Source: Candidatus Jettenia ecosi
Lineage (GTDB): Bacteria; Planctomycetota; Brocadiia; Brocadiales; Brocadiaceae
Direction of reading: 5' to 3'
Length of the DNA stretch: 57,399 nucleotides
Assembly: GCA_005524015.1 (NCBI GenBank)
Contig: SULG01000012.1
Span: 1-57,399 of the forward strand
This document shows, one piece after another, positions 32,816 through 42,672 of this stretch (position 1 is its first letter; each line of letters starts with the position of its first letter). Position numbers and translations under genes: made by a program. A model generated the notes under the pieces. It was not told the origin of the DNA, did no database searches, and saw only the letters and a program-made list of their open reading frames with translations.

Positions 32816-35584
32816 TCAAACCGTTGTCTGCGATACAGGTTGCTGTAATGAAGCCTGCGCTGCAGCAAGCCTGGCAATAGGTACTCTAAATGGCGAACAA
32901 CTTACGTAGTCCATTCCAATCTTATGGCAGAAGGAGACAGTTTGGGGATTTCCACCATGTTCACCACAAATACCGACTTTTAGATTGGATCGGATACTCC
33001 GTCCTTTATTAATCCCAATCTCCACTAATTGCCCCGTTCCTTCCTGATCCAATACCTGAAATGGATCTTTCTCAAGAATACCTTTCTCAAGGTATTCCGG
33101 CACAAAAGATCCTACATCATCACGGCTAAATCCGAATGTCATTTGCGTAAGGTCATTAGTTCCAAAGGAAAAGAATTCTGCATGTTTTGCAATTTTATCA
33201 GCTATCAGGGCTGCCCGCGGCAATTCAATCATAGTGCCTACCATATATTCAATTTGCATGTTTTTTTTCTGCATAACATCTTTGGCGATTTTATGGACAT
33301 TATCCTTTAATACACTGAATTCCTGTTCTGTGCTAATGATAGGCAACATAATTTCTGGATATACGGTAATGCCTTTTTTCTTCATATTACATGCGGCTTC
33401 AATAATAGCCTGTACTTGCATGTCATATATTTCAGGATAGGTAACACCTAAACGGCAACCCCGGTGGCCTAACATAGGATTCAATTCATGAAGCGCCGAC
33501 ACCTTTTCCTGTATCTCTTTAAGACTAAGTTTCATCTTTTTTGCTATTTCCTTCTGGTTATATTCTTCCTGCGGCAAGAATTCGTGAAGAGGTGGATCAA
33601 GGAGCCGTATGGTAACAGGAAGCCCATCCATTGCCTTGAATATCTGCTCAAAATCCCGGCGTTGCATAGGAAGTAGATTTTTAAGCGCAGATGAATATGA
33701 GACCAGAGGCTCTTTAAGTTCCTTTTTAGCGAGCATTAATTCTTTCTTAAGAACATCTGCTTTATCATTCGCTGCCTTTGCCAACTCCTTTTCCAAAAAG
33801 CTAATTTTGGTTTTTAAATTTTTTACGTCTGGTGCGGAGAGTATCATTTGCCGAACTGAATCAATTCTGTTTTCTCCAAAGAACATATGTTCAGTTCTGC
33901 AAAGTCCAATACCCTCTGCGCCCAACTCGCGCGCTTTTCTTGCATCCTCCGGAGTATCTGCGTTCGTTCGTATCTTAAGTTTCCGGTACTCATCTGCCCA
34001 TTGCATAAGGGTAGCAAAATCTCCGCTCAATTTAGGCTCTATGGTAGAGACTTGCCCTAACATTACTTCTCCGCTACTGCCGTCCAGGGAGATGTATTCT
34101 CCTTTTTTTATTACCCTGCCATTTACTTTAAAATTTTGATTTTTATAGTCAACATTAAGCGAGCCACAGCCCGCCACGCAGCATTTGCCCATGCCTCTTG
34201 CCACCACGGCAGCATGAGATGTCATACCTCCACGTGTTGTCAGAATACCCTGAGAAGCATGCATTCCACCGATGTCTTCGGGTGAGGTTTCTTTTCGTAC
34301 AAGGATTACTTTCTCATTCTTCTCGGCTAATCTCTCTGCATCTTCGGCACAAAAAACAACCCTACCTGTAGCCGCTCCTGGTGAGGCAGGAAGCCCTACA
34401 GCAACAATCTCTCTTTTTGCTTTAGGATCAAAGGTCGGATGTAATAACTGATCGAGCTGGCAGGGATCGATACGAGAAATAGCTGTCTTTTTATCAATAA
34501 GGCCCTCCAGAGCCATATCAACAGCCAGCTTTACCGCTGCCCTGGCAGTACGCTTACCAGTTCTTGTCTGCAACATAAACAAACGGCTTTCCTGAATGGT
34601 AAACTCGATATCCTGAACATCCTTAAAATGATTTTCGAGTATGTTCTTATATTTAACGAGCTGACTATAAGCATCAGGCATCTCTTTCTCCAGATCAGCA
34701 ATTGGCTCGGGTGTACGAATACCTGCAACAACATCCTCACCCTGCGCATTAATGAGGAATTCACCGTAGAATTTATTTTCACCCGTTGAAGGATTTCTCG
34801 TAAAACATACACCCGTAGCAGAATCACTCCCCATATTTCCGAAAACCATGGCTTGTACGTTTACTGCTGTTCCAAGAAGGCCTTTAATATCATAAAGTTG
34901 CCTGTATTTTATAGCACGGGGATTATTCCATGAGGCAAACACGGCATTAATTGCCTTTTGGAGCTGAACCTTTGGATCATGAGGAAAGGATTCACGGGTC
35001 TTTTTCTTATAGATTACCTTAAACTCCTCAACAATATTTTTCAATTGTTCAGCAGTAAGTTCTGCATCGCTTTTTACCCGTGTCTTTTTTTTGTATTTGT
35101 CAAGAATCTCTTCGAAATGATGACGTTCTACCCCCATAACCACGTCACCAAACATGGTAATAAAGCGGCGGTATGCGTCCCACGCAAAACGTTCATTACC
35201 TGTTTTTTTCATGAGGCCCTTAATAGCATCCGGATTTAATCCAAGGTTGAGAACTGTATCCATCATCCCCGGCATCGATGCTGCTGCGCCACTACGCACA
35301 GAAACCAATAAGGGGTTCTCTGCATCACCTAATTTTGCACCCATTAATTTCTCGAGTTGAGAAAGATTCCGTTCTATCTCTTTGGCAAGGCCCTCAGGAT
35401 ACTGCTGGTTTTTTTTGTAATATGCATCGCAAACCTCTGTTGTTATAGTAAAGCCAGGAGGGACAGGGATACCTAGGTTTGTCATTTCTGCAAGGTTGGC
35501 TCCCTTACCACCAAGGAGATGTTTCATATCTGCGCTTCCTTCCGCAGAACCATTGCCAAAAAAATAGATATACTTAGGTGACAT
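32816..35584 (-). CDS. ppdK: Pyruvate, phosphate dikinase
   Basis: The 922-residue protein is full length. It starts MSPKYIYFFGNGSAEG and has an N-terminal nucleotide-binding domain (LLGGKGANLAEM, SVRSGAAASMPGMMDTVLNLG), the phosphohistidine domain TRGGMTSHAAVVARGMGKCCV, and the C-terminal PEP/pyruvate domain with EGIGLCRTEHMF, GTNDLTQM and VGICGEHGG. It interconverts pyruvate, ATP and Pi with PEP, AMP and PPi. In an autotroph this feeds PEP into gluconeogenesis. The chosen start is the ATG at 35584 after AAGGAG at 8-base spacing; an in-frame TTG at 35602 overlaps that site. A terminator hairpin follows the gene. Confidence 0.97.
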   Translation of the reverse strand: MSPKYIYFFGNGSAEGSADMKHLLGGKGANLAEMTNLGIPVPPGFTITTEVCDAYYKKNQQYPEGLAKEIERNLSQLEKLMGAKLGDAENPLLVSVRSGAAASMPGMMDTVLNLGLNPDAIKGLMKKTGNERFAWDAYRRFITMFGDVVMGVERHHFEEILDKYKKKTRVKSDAELTAEQLKNIVEEFKVIYKKKTRESFPHDPKVQLQKAINAVFASWNNPRAIKYRQLYDIKGLLGTAVNVQAMVFGNMGSDSATGVCFTRNPSTGENKFYGEFLINAQGEDVVAGIRTPEPIADLEKEMPDAYSQLVKYKNILENHFKDVQDIEFTIQESRLFMLQTRTGKRTARAAVKLAVDMALEGLIDKKTAISRIDPCQLDQLLHPTFDPKAKREIVAVGLPASPGAATGRVVFCAEDAERLAEKNEKVILVRKETSPEDIGGMHASQGILTTRGGMTSHAAVVARGMGKCCVAGCGSLNVDYKNQNFKVNGRVIKKGEYISLDGSSGEVMLGQVSTIEPKLSGDFATLMQWADEYRKLKIRTNADTPEDARKARELGAEGIGLCRTEHMFFGENRIDSVRQMILSAPDVKNLKTKISFLEKELAKAANDKADVLKKELMLAKKELKEPLVSYSSALKNLLPMQRRDFEQIFKAMDGLPVTIRLLDPPLHEFLPQEEYNQKEIAKKMKLSLKEIQEKVSALHELNPMLGHRGCRLGVTYPEIYDMQVQAIIEAACNMKKKGITVYPEIMLPIISTEQEFSVLKDNVHKIAKDVMQKKNMQIEYMVGTMIELPRAALIADKIAKHAEFFSFGTNDLTQMTFGFSRDDVGSFVPEYLEKGILEKDPFQVLDQEGTGQLVEIGINKGRSIRSNLKVGICGEHGGNPQTVSFCHKIGMDYVSCSPFRVPIARLAAAQASLQQPVSQTTV

Positions 35585-35896
35585 CCGGACTGCTCCTTTC
35601 AAATATCGATAATGTAAAACACAACGAATACCATAATTTATTAATTTTATTTTTTATTGTGTAAAAATATACGATTTGAATGCTAAAATAAGAAGGACTT
35701 CAATATCTCGTGAAAGAACAAAATATCTCGTTAAATTAAAGGAACTAAAGCAATAATTATATACTGATTGGTTTTTTCATTAAATAACTTTAAATATTGG
35801 TGAAATGATTTCTTATGATATCAAAAAAAATTTATCTATCAAGGAAATTTCACTATAAATTCATTTCGCTAAATCTTTTATTATCAGGATAACCTT
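35585..35896. other. Divergent promoter region between ppdK and plsC
   Basis: 312 AT-rich bases. AATATCTCGT is repeated directly at 35702-35711 and 35722-35731, with 20-base spacing, which may be a regulator site on one face of the DNA helix. AGGA precedes the plsC start by 7 bases. No gene is seen. Confidence 0.4.
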
Positions 35897-36643
35897 ATGG
35901 ATCGAAAATTAAACAAAAACCTTTCCATATTTCCCGTTATTAAGGGAAGATTAAGAGGTATCTACTTCATCCTACGTTTGTTTACTGTTTATCTTATGGA
36001 TTTATTGAACAATTGTTTTTTCTTAGTACTTAAGGTTGTGGGTGTTATCTTGCTGAGAATACTTTATCATATTCAAGTTGAAAATAAAGCATGGATACCA
36101 CTGAAAGGACCTCTTATCGTGGCAGCAAATCATTTTAGTTATATGGACCCTGTGGTCCTGCAGGCAATGTTCCCAAGGCGTATTATTTTTATGATGACTG
36201 AACAGTTTTATGAAGGACGCTGGAAATGGCTTTTTAAATTATTTCGTTGTATCTGTGTAAGAAAGAAAGGCACGAATATTGCTGCACTTAGAGAGGGAAT
36301 TGAGGTACTTAGGAAAAATAATGTCCTTGGTATCTACCCTGAGGGAGGCGTAAGTAAAGAAGGTCAATTTCAAGAAGGAAATCCCGGTATTGGTTTTCTG
36401 GTAAAAAAAAGCAATGCGCCTGTCGTCCCTGCATTTATTTCCGGTACCTACGAGGCGCTGCCGAAGGGCGCAAAGATACCAAGAATTTTCAAAATTAAAG
36501 TAGTTTTTGGCAAGCCTATGACATTTGAGAAGATAAAAGGTACTACAAAGGAAGAGATCGAAGAGATTACAAGGAAGATCATGGAGCAAATTAAAAAATT
36601 ATCGCCATCTAAGAGAGAATCATCTCTGGCGGAATACTCTTAA
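35897..36643 (+). CDS. plsC: 1-acyl-sn-glycerol-3-phosphate acyltransferase (PlsC family)
   Basis: A 248-residue membrane-associated acyltransferase with the catalytic NHxxxxD motif NHFSYMDPV (about residues 77-85) and the phosphate-binding block YPEGGVSKEG (about 151-160). A hydrophobic N-terminal stretch (about residues 35-60) anchors it. The enzyme adds the second acyl chain to lysophosphatidate to give phosphatidic acid. Related enzymes also act in ornithine-lipid synthesis, so the precise acceptor is not certain. Confidence 0.88.
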   Translation: MDRKLNKNLSIFPVIKGRLRGIYFILRLFTVYLMDLLNNCFFLVLKVVGVILLRILYHIQVENKAWIPLKGPLIVAANHFSYMDPVVLQAMFPRRIIFMMTEQFYEGRWKWLFKLFRCICVRKKGTNIAALREGIEVLRKNNVLGIYPEGGVSKEGQFQEGNPGIGFLVKKSNAPVVPAFISGTYEALPKGAKIPRIFKIKVVFGKPMTFEKIKGTTKEEIEEITRKIMEQIKKLSPSKRESSLAEYS

Positions 36644-36858
36644 ATGGTTTATTAATTCTCATCCGAGTTCAACAATTCTGAAATCCACTCAATCTTTAAG
36701 GTAAACCACACAGACATCCATCTCTCCTTTACAGTACCATAGTTACTTTTTTGCCCGGATTGGAAAATAGAAGACCTTGAAAACAGCAATAAATCATAAA
36801 AGCTATTAACAGAGAACAATCTTTATCTTGCACACTAAACATTCTGTAGGAAAAGAGT

Positions 36859-37827
36859 ATGAAAATAATTACAAATCTTTTTATTTCTATCCTTTTTGTT
36901 ATATATCAATCTTCTACGAACGGTATCGTTTTCGCAAATCAATGGGGATTAGAAGAACAAACAACGGAATATGATAAGTGCGATAGCGTTATACTCCACT
37001 ATGATGGCAAGTCATGGAACCATGTCTATGATGGATTCAATATGTGGCTTAGTGATATTTATGGGTTTTCCGATAATGATATCTTCGCAATTGGTAAAAA
37101 TGGCGCTATTCTTCATTATAATGGTAAATCATGGACTATCCAGAAAGACTTTCATATTACTTACCACAGATTAAATAAAATATGGGGTAGCAGCCGAGAA
37201 AACATCTATATTATAGGAGACCAGGGTACTATTCTTCATCATGATAGATCTGGTTGGGAAAAAATTGAAATTGGTATTGGAGATTGGCTAACTAGTATAT
37301 GGGGCCTTAGTGAGAAATATATATTCATTGTTGGTGTTTTGGGGAAAATATTACATTACGATGGAGAAAAATGGAGAGAACAATATAGTGGAACCCTTAA
37401 CTGGCTTTATGGAATTTGGGGCGCTAGCAAGGATACTGTTTATTCAGTTGGAGATTACGGTACGATACTTCGATATGATGGAAAGACATGGAATACTGCT
37501 GTTCATATTACGAATAAAAGGCTTATGAGTGTTTGGGGAACCGGCCCTAAAAATGTATTCGTGGTAGGAGCGGATGGACTCATTTTCCATTACGATGGTA
37601 TGGATTGGAAGGGACAGAGAAGTAATACAAATAACTGGCTGAGAAGAATATGGGGCATTGATAATAATAACATCTTTGCAATAGGAGATTATGGTACGAT
37701 ACTTTATTATAACGGCACAAAATGGAGCCGGCAAAAAAGCAATACCGATTACCTTTTATTAGGTATATGGGGAAACAGGAAAGATAATGTATATATTGTG
37801 GGATACAATCCAAAAGGCCATCTTTAA
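36859..37827 (+). CDS. Secreted seven-repeat beta-propeller protein
   Basis: The 322-residue protein has a signal peptide (MKIITNLFISILFVIYQSS, cleavage likely near FA at residue 26). Seven repeats of about 40 residues follow, each with the pattern GDxGTILHYDGKxW and a WG(I/S)xxxNIYIVG block. The final GxxGTILxxxGxxW motifs are at NGAILHYNGKSW, GTILHHDRSGW, GKILHYDGEKW, GTILRYDGKTW, GLIFHYDGMDW and GTILYYNGTKW plus the first VILHYDGKSW. Such seven-unit, YCF48-like or BNR-like repeats usually form a closed seven-bladed propeller. Location outside the cytoplasm is predicted. AGGAAAAGAG precedes the ATG. The role is unknown, perhaps binding to a surface partner. Confidence 0.8.
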   Translation: MKIITNLFISILFVIYQSSTNGIVFANQWGLEEQTTEYDKCDSVILHYDGKSWNHVYDGFNMWLSDIYGFSDNDIFAIGKNGAILHYNGKSWTIQKDFHITYHRLNKIWGSSRENIYIIGDQGTILHHDRSGWEKIEIGIGDWLTSIWGLSEKYIFIVGVLGKILHYDGEKWREQYSGTLNWLYGIWGASKDTVYSVGDYGTILRYDGKTWNTAVHITNKRLMSVWGTGPKNVFVVGADGLIFHYDGMDWKGQRSNTNNWLRRIWGIDNNNIFAIGDYGTILYYNGTKWSRQKSNTDYLLLGIWGNRKDNVYIVGYNPKGHL

Positions 37828-37971
37828 CATATTCTCAAGATATATTATCTAAAACAAAACGGCATATAAAATAGTAGAAAAGAAGCAAAACAGGGGTTTG
37901 ATAATCTATTTAAAATAACAAGAAATATTTTTTCATCAATCCATGTTCTTAACAAGAATTACATAAAAATT

Positions 37972-38748
37972 ATGGTACATAATTTAATACTCGACGATTT
38001 ATCTGTATACGGCGCTGAATTTACCCTCAGAAATGGCAAGCCGGCTTGTTTACTCATACATGGCCTTTGCAGCGGTCCTATTTTGATGAGAGAGCTTGGA
38101 GAATACCTGTACAAAGATGGTCATACTGCCAGAGGTATCCTTTTACCAGGCCATTGTATGAATATGGGAGGTCTCTCACCGGAATCACATTACAACTGGA
38201 GCGAGAAAGTTGAGTCCGAGTATCATAAATTAACAGATACATACAAAGAGGTTGTAGTTATCGGATTTTCTTTAGGCGCATTGCTAACTTTACAATTAGC
38301 AGCAAAGTATCCGATAAAGAAGATGATACTTATGGGCATACCGATATTTCTTGTGCGAGAGTACCTACCTATGAGTAGTTTAATTAAACTATGTAAGAAT
38401 TTTACCCGGAAGGTTAGAACATGGAGAAGAAAGTGCTATATGGAATCGGAAGCATATTCCGGCTATCTCTATCATCCGGTGGATACGTATTATTCTCTTC
38501 AGGCAGTCGATGACGTCTTAAAGATTATCGAGACTGTTAAACCGAGGCTACAAGATATAAAATCATCCGCCCTGGTCATTCATTCTCAAAAAGATGGTGT
38601 TGCCGCGCCAGCAAGTGCAAGATATGTATTAAAGAATCTCGGCTCTGCTGATAAACAGTTAGTATGGCTTAATCAGAGTCATCATTATATGTTATCTGGT
38701 GGTGAAAAGAGCATTATCTTCGATGCTATAAAGAATTTCTTAAGGTAA
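37972..38748 (+). CDS. Alpha/beta hydrolase (carboxylesterase-like)
   Basis: The 258-residue protein follows the fold of bacterial carboxylesterase Est30-like enzymes: LLIHGLCSGPILMRELGEYL, RGILLPGH, the nucleophile elbow VIGFSLGALLTLQLA (Ser in GFSLG, about residue 104), an acid residue in ALVIHSQKDGVA and the catalytic His in NQSHHYM. No signal peptide is visible. Substrate is not determinable. Confidence 0.85.
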   Translation: MVHNLILDDLSVYGAEFTLRNGKPACLLIHGLCSGPILMRELGEYLYKDGHTARGILLPGHCMNMGGLSPESHYNWSEKVESEYHKLTDTYKEVVVIGFSLGALLTLQLAAKYPIKKMILMGIPIFLVREYLPMSSLIKLCKNFTRKVRTWRRKCYMESEAYSGYLYHPVDTYYSLQAVDDVLKIIETVKPRLQDIKSSALVIHSQKDGVAAPASARYVLKNLGSADKQLVWLNQSHHYMLSGGEKSIIFDAIKNFLR

Positions 38749-38811
38749 AATTTAGTTCGATAATTATAGTATATAGTACTCGACAAGGTTTGAGTTTTTA
38801 TACACAACTAT

Positions 38812-38838
38812 AAGGGGCGAACACAATGTTCGCCCCTT
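38812..38838. terminator. Bidirectional hairpin terminator between converging genes
   Basis: AAGGGGCGAACA and TGTTCGCCCCTT form a perfect 12-base stem with a CAA loop. It lies between the converging alpha/beta hydrolase and formate dehydrogenase genes. This motif resembles a dispersed repeat of the form GGGGCGAACA...TGTTCGCCCC; a half-site TGTTCGCCCC is also at 4797-4806. Confidence 0.7.
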
Positions 38839-38868
38839 CCTGTTATAGAAACACATCAGTTTTCCGGT

Positions 38869-41571
38869 TTATCCAGGTATTTTCTCTATTTTTGCCCCGC
38901 AGACTTTATATTCTGCTGTTTGAGTAATATTATCGTAAGCATCTATTGTCAACTTATTTACAGCAGACTCAGCAAAGTGCAGAGGCATCCAGATTACACC
39001 CTTCTTTACCTTCCCAGAAACCTCGGCACGAGCAGTAATCTCACCACGACGTGTAGCAATTCTAATCGTTTCACCATCAAAGATTCCCAATTCCTTTGCA
39101 TCTGCCTGATTTACTTCAACAAAACATTCATTTGTTTTATGAATAATCCCTTCCGACCTTCGTGTCATAGTACCTGCATTGTAATGATACAAGGTGCGTC
39201 CTGTTGAGAGTAGCAATGGAAAATCTTTATCAGGACTCTCGGCGGGTGCACGATAGGGCAATACAAAAAATTTACCAAGACCTCTTGGGAATTTACCCTC
39301 ATGTAAAAATTTAGTGCCAGGATGTTTTGCATCTGGACATGGCCATTGAATGCCATTTTGCTCGATCCTTTCATAACTAATGCCTGCGAGTATGGGTGTA
39401 AGGTTTGCAATTTCATCAAAAATTTCCTTTGGTGAAGAATAATTCATGTTGTATCCCATACGCGTAGACAACTCGGAGGTAATTTGCCAGTCAGGCCTTG
39501 TATTCCCTACTAGATCAATGGCCTTCCGGACACGCTGGACACGGCGTTCCGTATTAGTAAAAGTACCATCCTTTTCGGCAAAACTGGTAGCTGGCAGGAT
39601 AACATCTGCATATTTAGCAGTTTCTGACATAAAAATATCTTGTACAACAAGAAATTCAAGATTTTTTAGCGCTTTGATGGTGGAATCCTGATTAGGTTCA
39701 CTGATAACCGGGTCTTCTCCGATTACGTACAGGGCCTTAAATTGATTCTTATCCATACGTTCAAACATGGTCGGCGCAGTAGCCCCCGGAGTTCTTGACA
39801 ATGTGACACCCCAAGCCTTCTCAAACTTCTCCATAACCGCATTATCTGTAACGCCCTGATATCCGGTCATTTTATCCGGTAAACACATATCTGTAGCACC
39901 CTGCACATTATTCTGGCCCCGAATAGGATTAACACCTGTACTGGATTTTCCGACATGCCCTGTCAATAAAGCAAGGTTTGCAATAGTTCTCACATTATCG
40001 GTACCGCAGGTATGTTCGGTAATCCCCAGGGTATAATATATGGCTGATTTTTCTGACTTAGCGTATAATCTGGCAGCCTGACGGATATCTTCTGCCGGAA
40101 TACCAGTAAATTCCGAGGCCTGTTCAGGTGTAATATCCTTCACAAATGCTTTTAACTCTTCGAAACCTTCTGTCCGAGTGCTTATGAATTCTTTATTTTC
40201 AAGACCTTCGGCAATGATGACATGAGCCATTGCATTCAATAACCAGTTATCTGTACCCGGTCTTACCGGGAGATACAACTTGGCATGCTGAGCAAACCAG
40301 ATCTTGCGTGGATCAGCTACGATAAAGGTACATCCATTCCTTAGAGCCTTCTTCATCTCCAGCCCCACAATTGGATGCGCCTCTGTCGGGTTGCCGCCAA
40401 TCAGAAAAATGAGTTTACAGTCCTTGATTTCGCTAATGGAATTGGTCATAGAGCCACTACCGAATGACATCGCCAGACCGGCGACGGAAGGTGCGTGTCA
40501 AGTCCGGGCACACTGATCTACGTTGTTTGTGCCAATCGTAGCACGCGCAAATTTCATTGCCAGATAATTATCTTCATTAGTACATCGCGAAGAGCTCATT
40601 ACTCCTACATAATCTGGTCCGTATTTGGCCTTTATTTCACCTAATTTAGAAGCAACGAGGTTCAGCGCTTCATCCCATGTTGCCTCTTCAAATTTCCCAT
40701 TTCTCTTTATGAGCGGCTGCTTCAATCGGTCAGGATGATGGACAAAGTCAAAACCGAATCGTCCTTTTACACATAGGTTGCCATCATTAGGAATAGACCC
40801 CGCCTTCGAAGTTACTTTAACAATCTGGTTCCCTTTTACATTTAAGTACATCGTGCAACCTACACCGCAATAGGCACAGGTGGTTTTGACCTGTTTAAAC
40901 TCCCACTCCCGTCCCATTCCTACAGCTTGCTTCTCCACTAATGAACCAACTGGGCAGGTAGACACACACTGACCGCACAACACACAGGTTGTATCACGTC
41001 GGGACATTCCAAATGGTAGACCTGTTTCTGTTTTAAACCCCCGATCCTTGAAATCAATAGCATAATCCTGCTGAACTTCGGAACAAATGCGGACACAGCG
41101 ACCACACAAGATACATTTGCTCGTATCTTGCTGAATGACAGGGTTACTATCCTCTACAACACCGCCGTCTGGTTCCTCAAAAAATTTGCTTTCTCTCACA
41201 CCATATTCATAAGCAAGATCCTGTAATTTACAGGCGCCACATTTCCCACACGTCATACAATCTTTAGGATGATCCGAGAGAATTAACTCCAAAACCATTT
41301 CTCGTGTTTTTAATACCTTTTCAGAATCAGTTCGAATAACCATACCATCGGTAACTTCAGTATTGCAGGAAGTAATAAGGGCATTCGACTTACCTCTTTC
41401 TATCTCTACCATACAAACACGGCATGCCGCAAAGGGCTCCAGACGAGGGTCGTGGCACAGGGTTGGAATATGAATACCGATAGAACTGGCTGCTTGTAAA
41501 ATTGTTTTGCCTTTGTTCACTTCTATCGTATTACCATCAATATTTAATTTAATCTTTGGAACCATTACCAT
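38869..41571 (-). CDS. fdhA: Formate dehydrogenase alpha subunit, UGA-encoded selenocysteine at the Mo ligand
   Basis: The gene encodes 900 residues with one in-frame TGA (complement of 40498-40500, codon 358). The N-terminal part has a 2Fe-2S ferredoxin block (CHDPRLEPFAACRVCMVE), an H-C-type cluster (HPKDCMTCGKCGAC), two 4Fe-4S motifs (CILCGRCVRICSE, CVLCGQCVSTCP) and the MoCo-domain cluster CAYCGVGCTMYL. The UGA lies in QCART-UGA-HAPSVAGL, which is the Sec140-type position of E. coli FdhF (U-H-G-P-S-V-A). A hairpin with a GGUCU loop follows. After the UGA the molybdopterin domains continue to the stop at 38869. It oxidises formate to CO2 or the reverse. AGGAG precedes the first ATG. Confidence 0.93.
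40469..40485 (-). promoter_or_regulatory. SECIS-like hairpin of formate dehydrogenase
   Basis: On the coding strand GUCGCC pairs with GGCGAU (one G-U) around the loop GGUCU, 12 bases after the UGA. E. coli fdhF has, as I recall, the apical loop AGGUCU in its SECIS, recognised by SelB. The matching loop and distance support selenocysteine insertion. Confidence 0.8.
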
Positions 41572-41589
41572 AAATATCTTTCTCCTTAT

Positions 41590-42411
41590 TTAACTTATCA
41601 TAATTCCTGCATAACCTACAACTTGATTATAATCACCGGTAATATCACCACTGGTTTCATAACGCACTAATTCTGCATTTTTAGCCCCTCTATCCTTAGA
41701 ACATACGAGCATGGCAATTGTAGGATAGATACCGCACATAGTAATATGCTTACTGTATACTTCATGATATAAGTTACTTTCGTTAAGAGACAATATCTCA
41801 TGAATGGCAATCTTATCTTTTCTATTGACAGACGTTTGTGATTCGTAATGCGTCATATCGGAAGAAGCTACAACAAGGGCATCAGGACGTAATTTCTGTA
41901 ATACCCGTGATAAGTTCTTACCAATATCTTTAAGATTTATTATTTCCCCGGAAGATATGACAATCACAACGATTTTAACAGAAGGATTAAAGTATTGAAT
42001 AAAAGGTATCTGCACCTCGGCAGCATGCTCACTAAAATGGGCCTCCTTGTTTTTCTTAATAAGATCGGAGGCTTGCACTAATTCTTCCACCACTTCCTCG
42101 TCTACCTTAACATTCCCAAGTGGTGTATTCCATGATCCATCAGGCCAAACAGAATATGGTACACCATAACCTGTATGGTTTGGCGCTAATATAACTACCG
42201 TATTTGGTATTTCAATTCTTGAATAAAGATTTCCTGCAACGCGTCCCGAGTATATATATCCAGCATGTGGAGAAATAACACCTAAAACAGACTGTTTCTC
42301 ACAACCCTTAATTGAAAAATCTTCAATATCTCTCTTTAGCTGAATCGCATCTCTGCTATAAAAACTCCCTGCCGCTGCTGGTTCTCTTATCATAACCCTT
42401 CCCGATTTCAT
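41590..42411 (-). CDS. amrB: AmmeMemoRadiSam system protein B (MEMO1 family)
   Basis: The 273-residue protein has the MEMO1 fold motifs: PAAAGSFYSRD, VISPHAGYIYSGRVAG, LAPNHTGYG, HFSEHAAEVQIPF, and VASSDMTHYE, with conserved His residues that bind metal. The family is fused or linked to AMMECR1 and radical SAM proteins, whose combined role is still uncertain. No AmrA/AmrS gene is adjacent. It lies 18 bases upstream of fdhA on the same strand and may be in the same operon. Start at 42411 or at an in-frame ATG 18 bases later. Confidence 0.9.
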   Translation of the reverse strand: MKSGRVMIREPAAAGSFYSRDAIQLKRDIEDFSIKGCEKQSVLGVISPHAGYIYSGRVAGNLYSRIEIPNTVVILAPNHTGYGVPYSVWPDGSWNTPLGNVKVDEEVVEELVQASDLIKKNKEAHFSEHAAEVQIPFIQYFNPSVKIVVIVISSGEIINLKDIGKNLSRVLQKLRPDALVVASSDMTHYESQTSVNRKDKIAIHEILSLNESNLYHEVYSKHITMCGIYPTIAMLVCSKDRGAKNAELVRYETSGDITGDYNQVVGYAGIMIS

Positions 42412-42672
42412 CCTAAATATTGGGCTATAAGCTATTCATAAAAGTATTTATAGTTTATCATGGTAAAGTTATCCAGTCAAACTTCTTTTAGAGATTATCT
42501 GAAAAGTACAAGAATCAGGTTAAACGCCGAACCATAGGATGAATCGTAGCAAGATAAATCATTGAAAATAATGTGATACTTGCATTCCAATGCAGTATAT
42601 GCTAAACTTCAGTTTTTATGTGTAGTTTTAAGGGTTATTAACCGAGACAGTGTTGGTAGTAAGGAGCGAGAT

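Noticed and set aside
35585-35602. TTG start for ppdK at 35602
   Set aside because: The TTG overlaps the AAGGAG site serving the ATG at 35584, and the added residues are not part of PPDK.
42580-42672. Longer N-terminus for the PP-loop protein from TTG 42580
   Set aside because: No ribosome-binding site, whereas AAGGAG stands 6 bases before the TTG at 42673, which gives the expected start of the domain.
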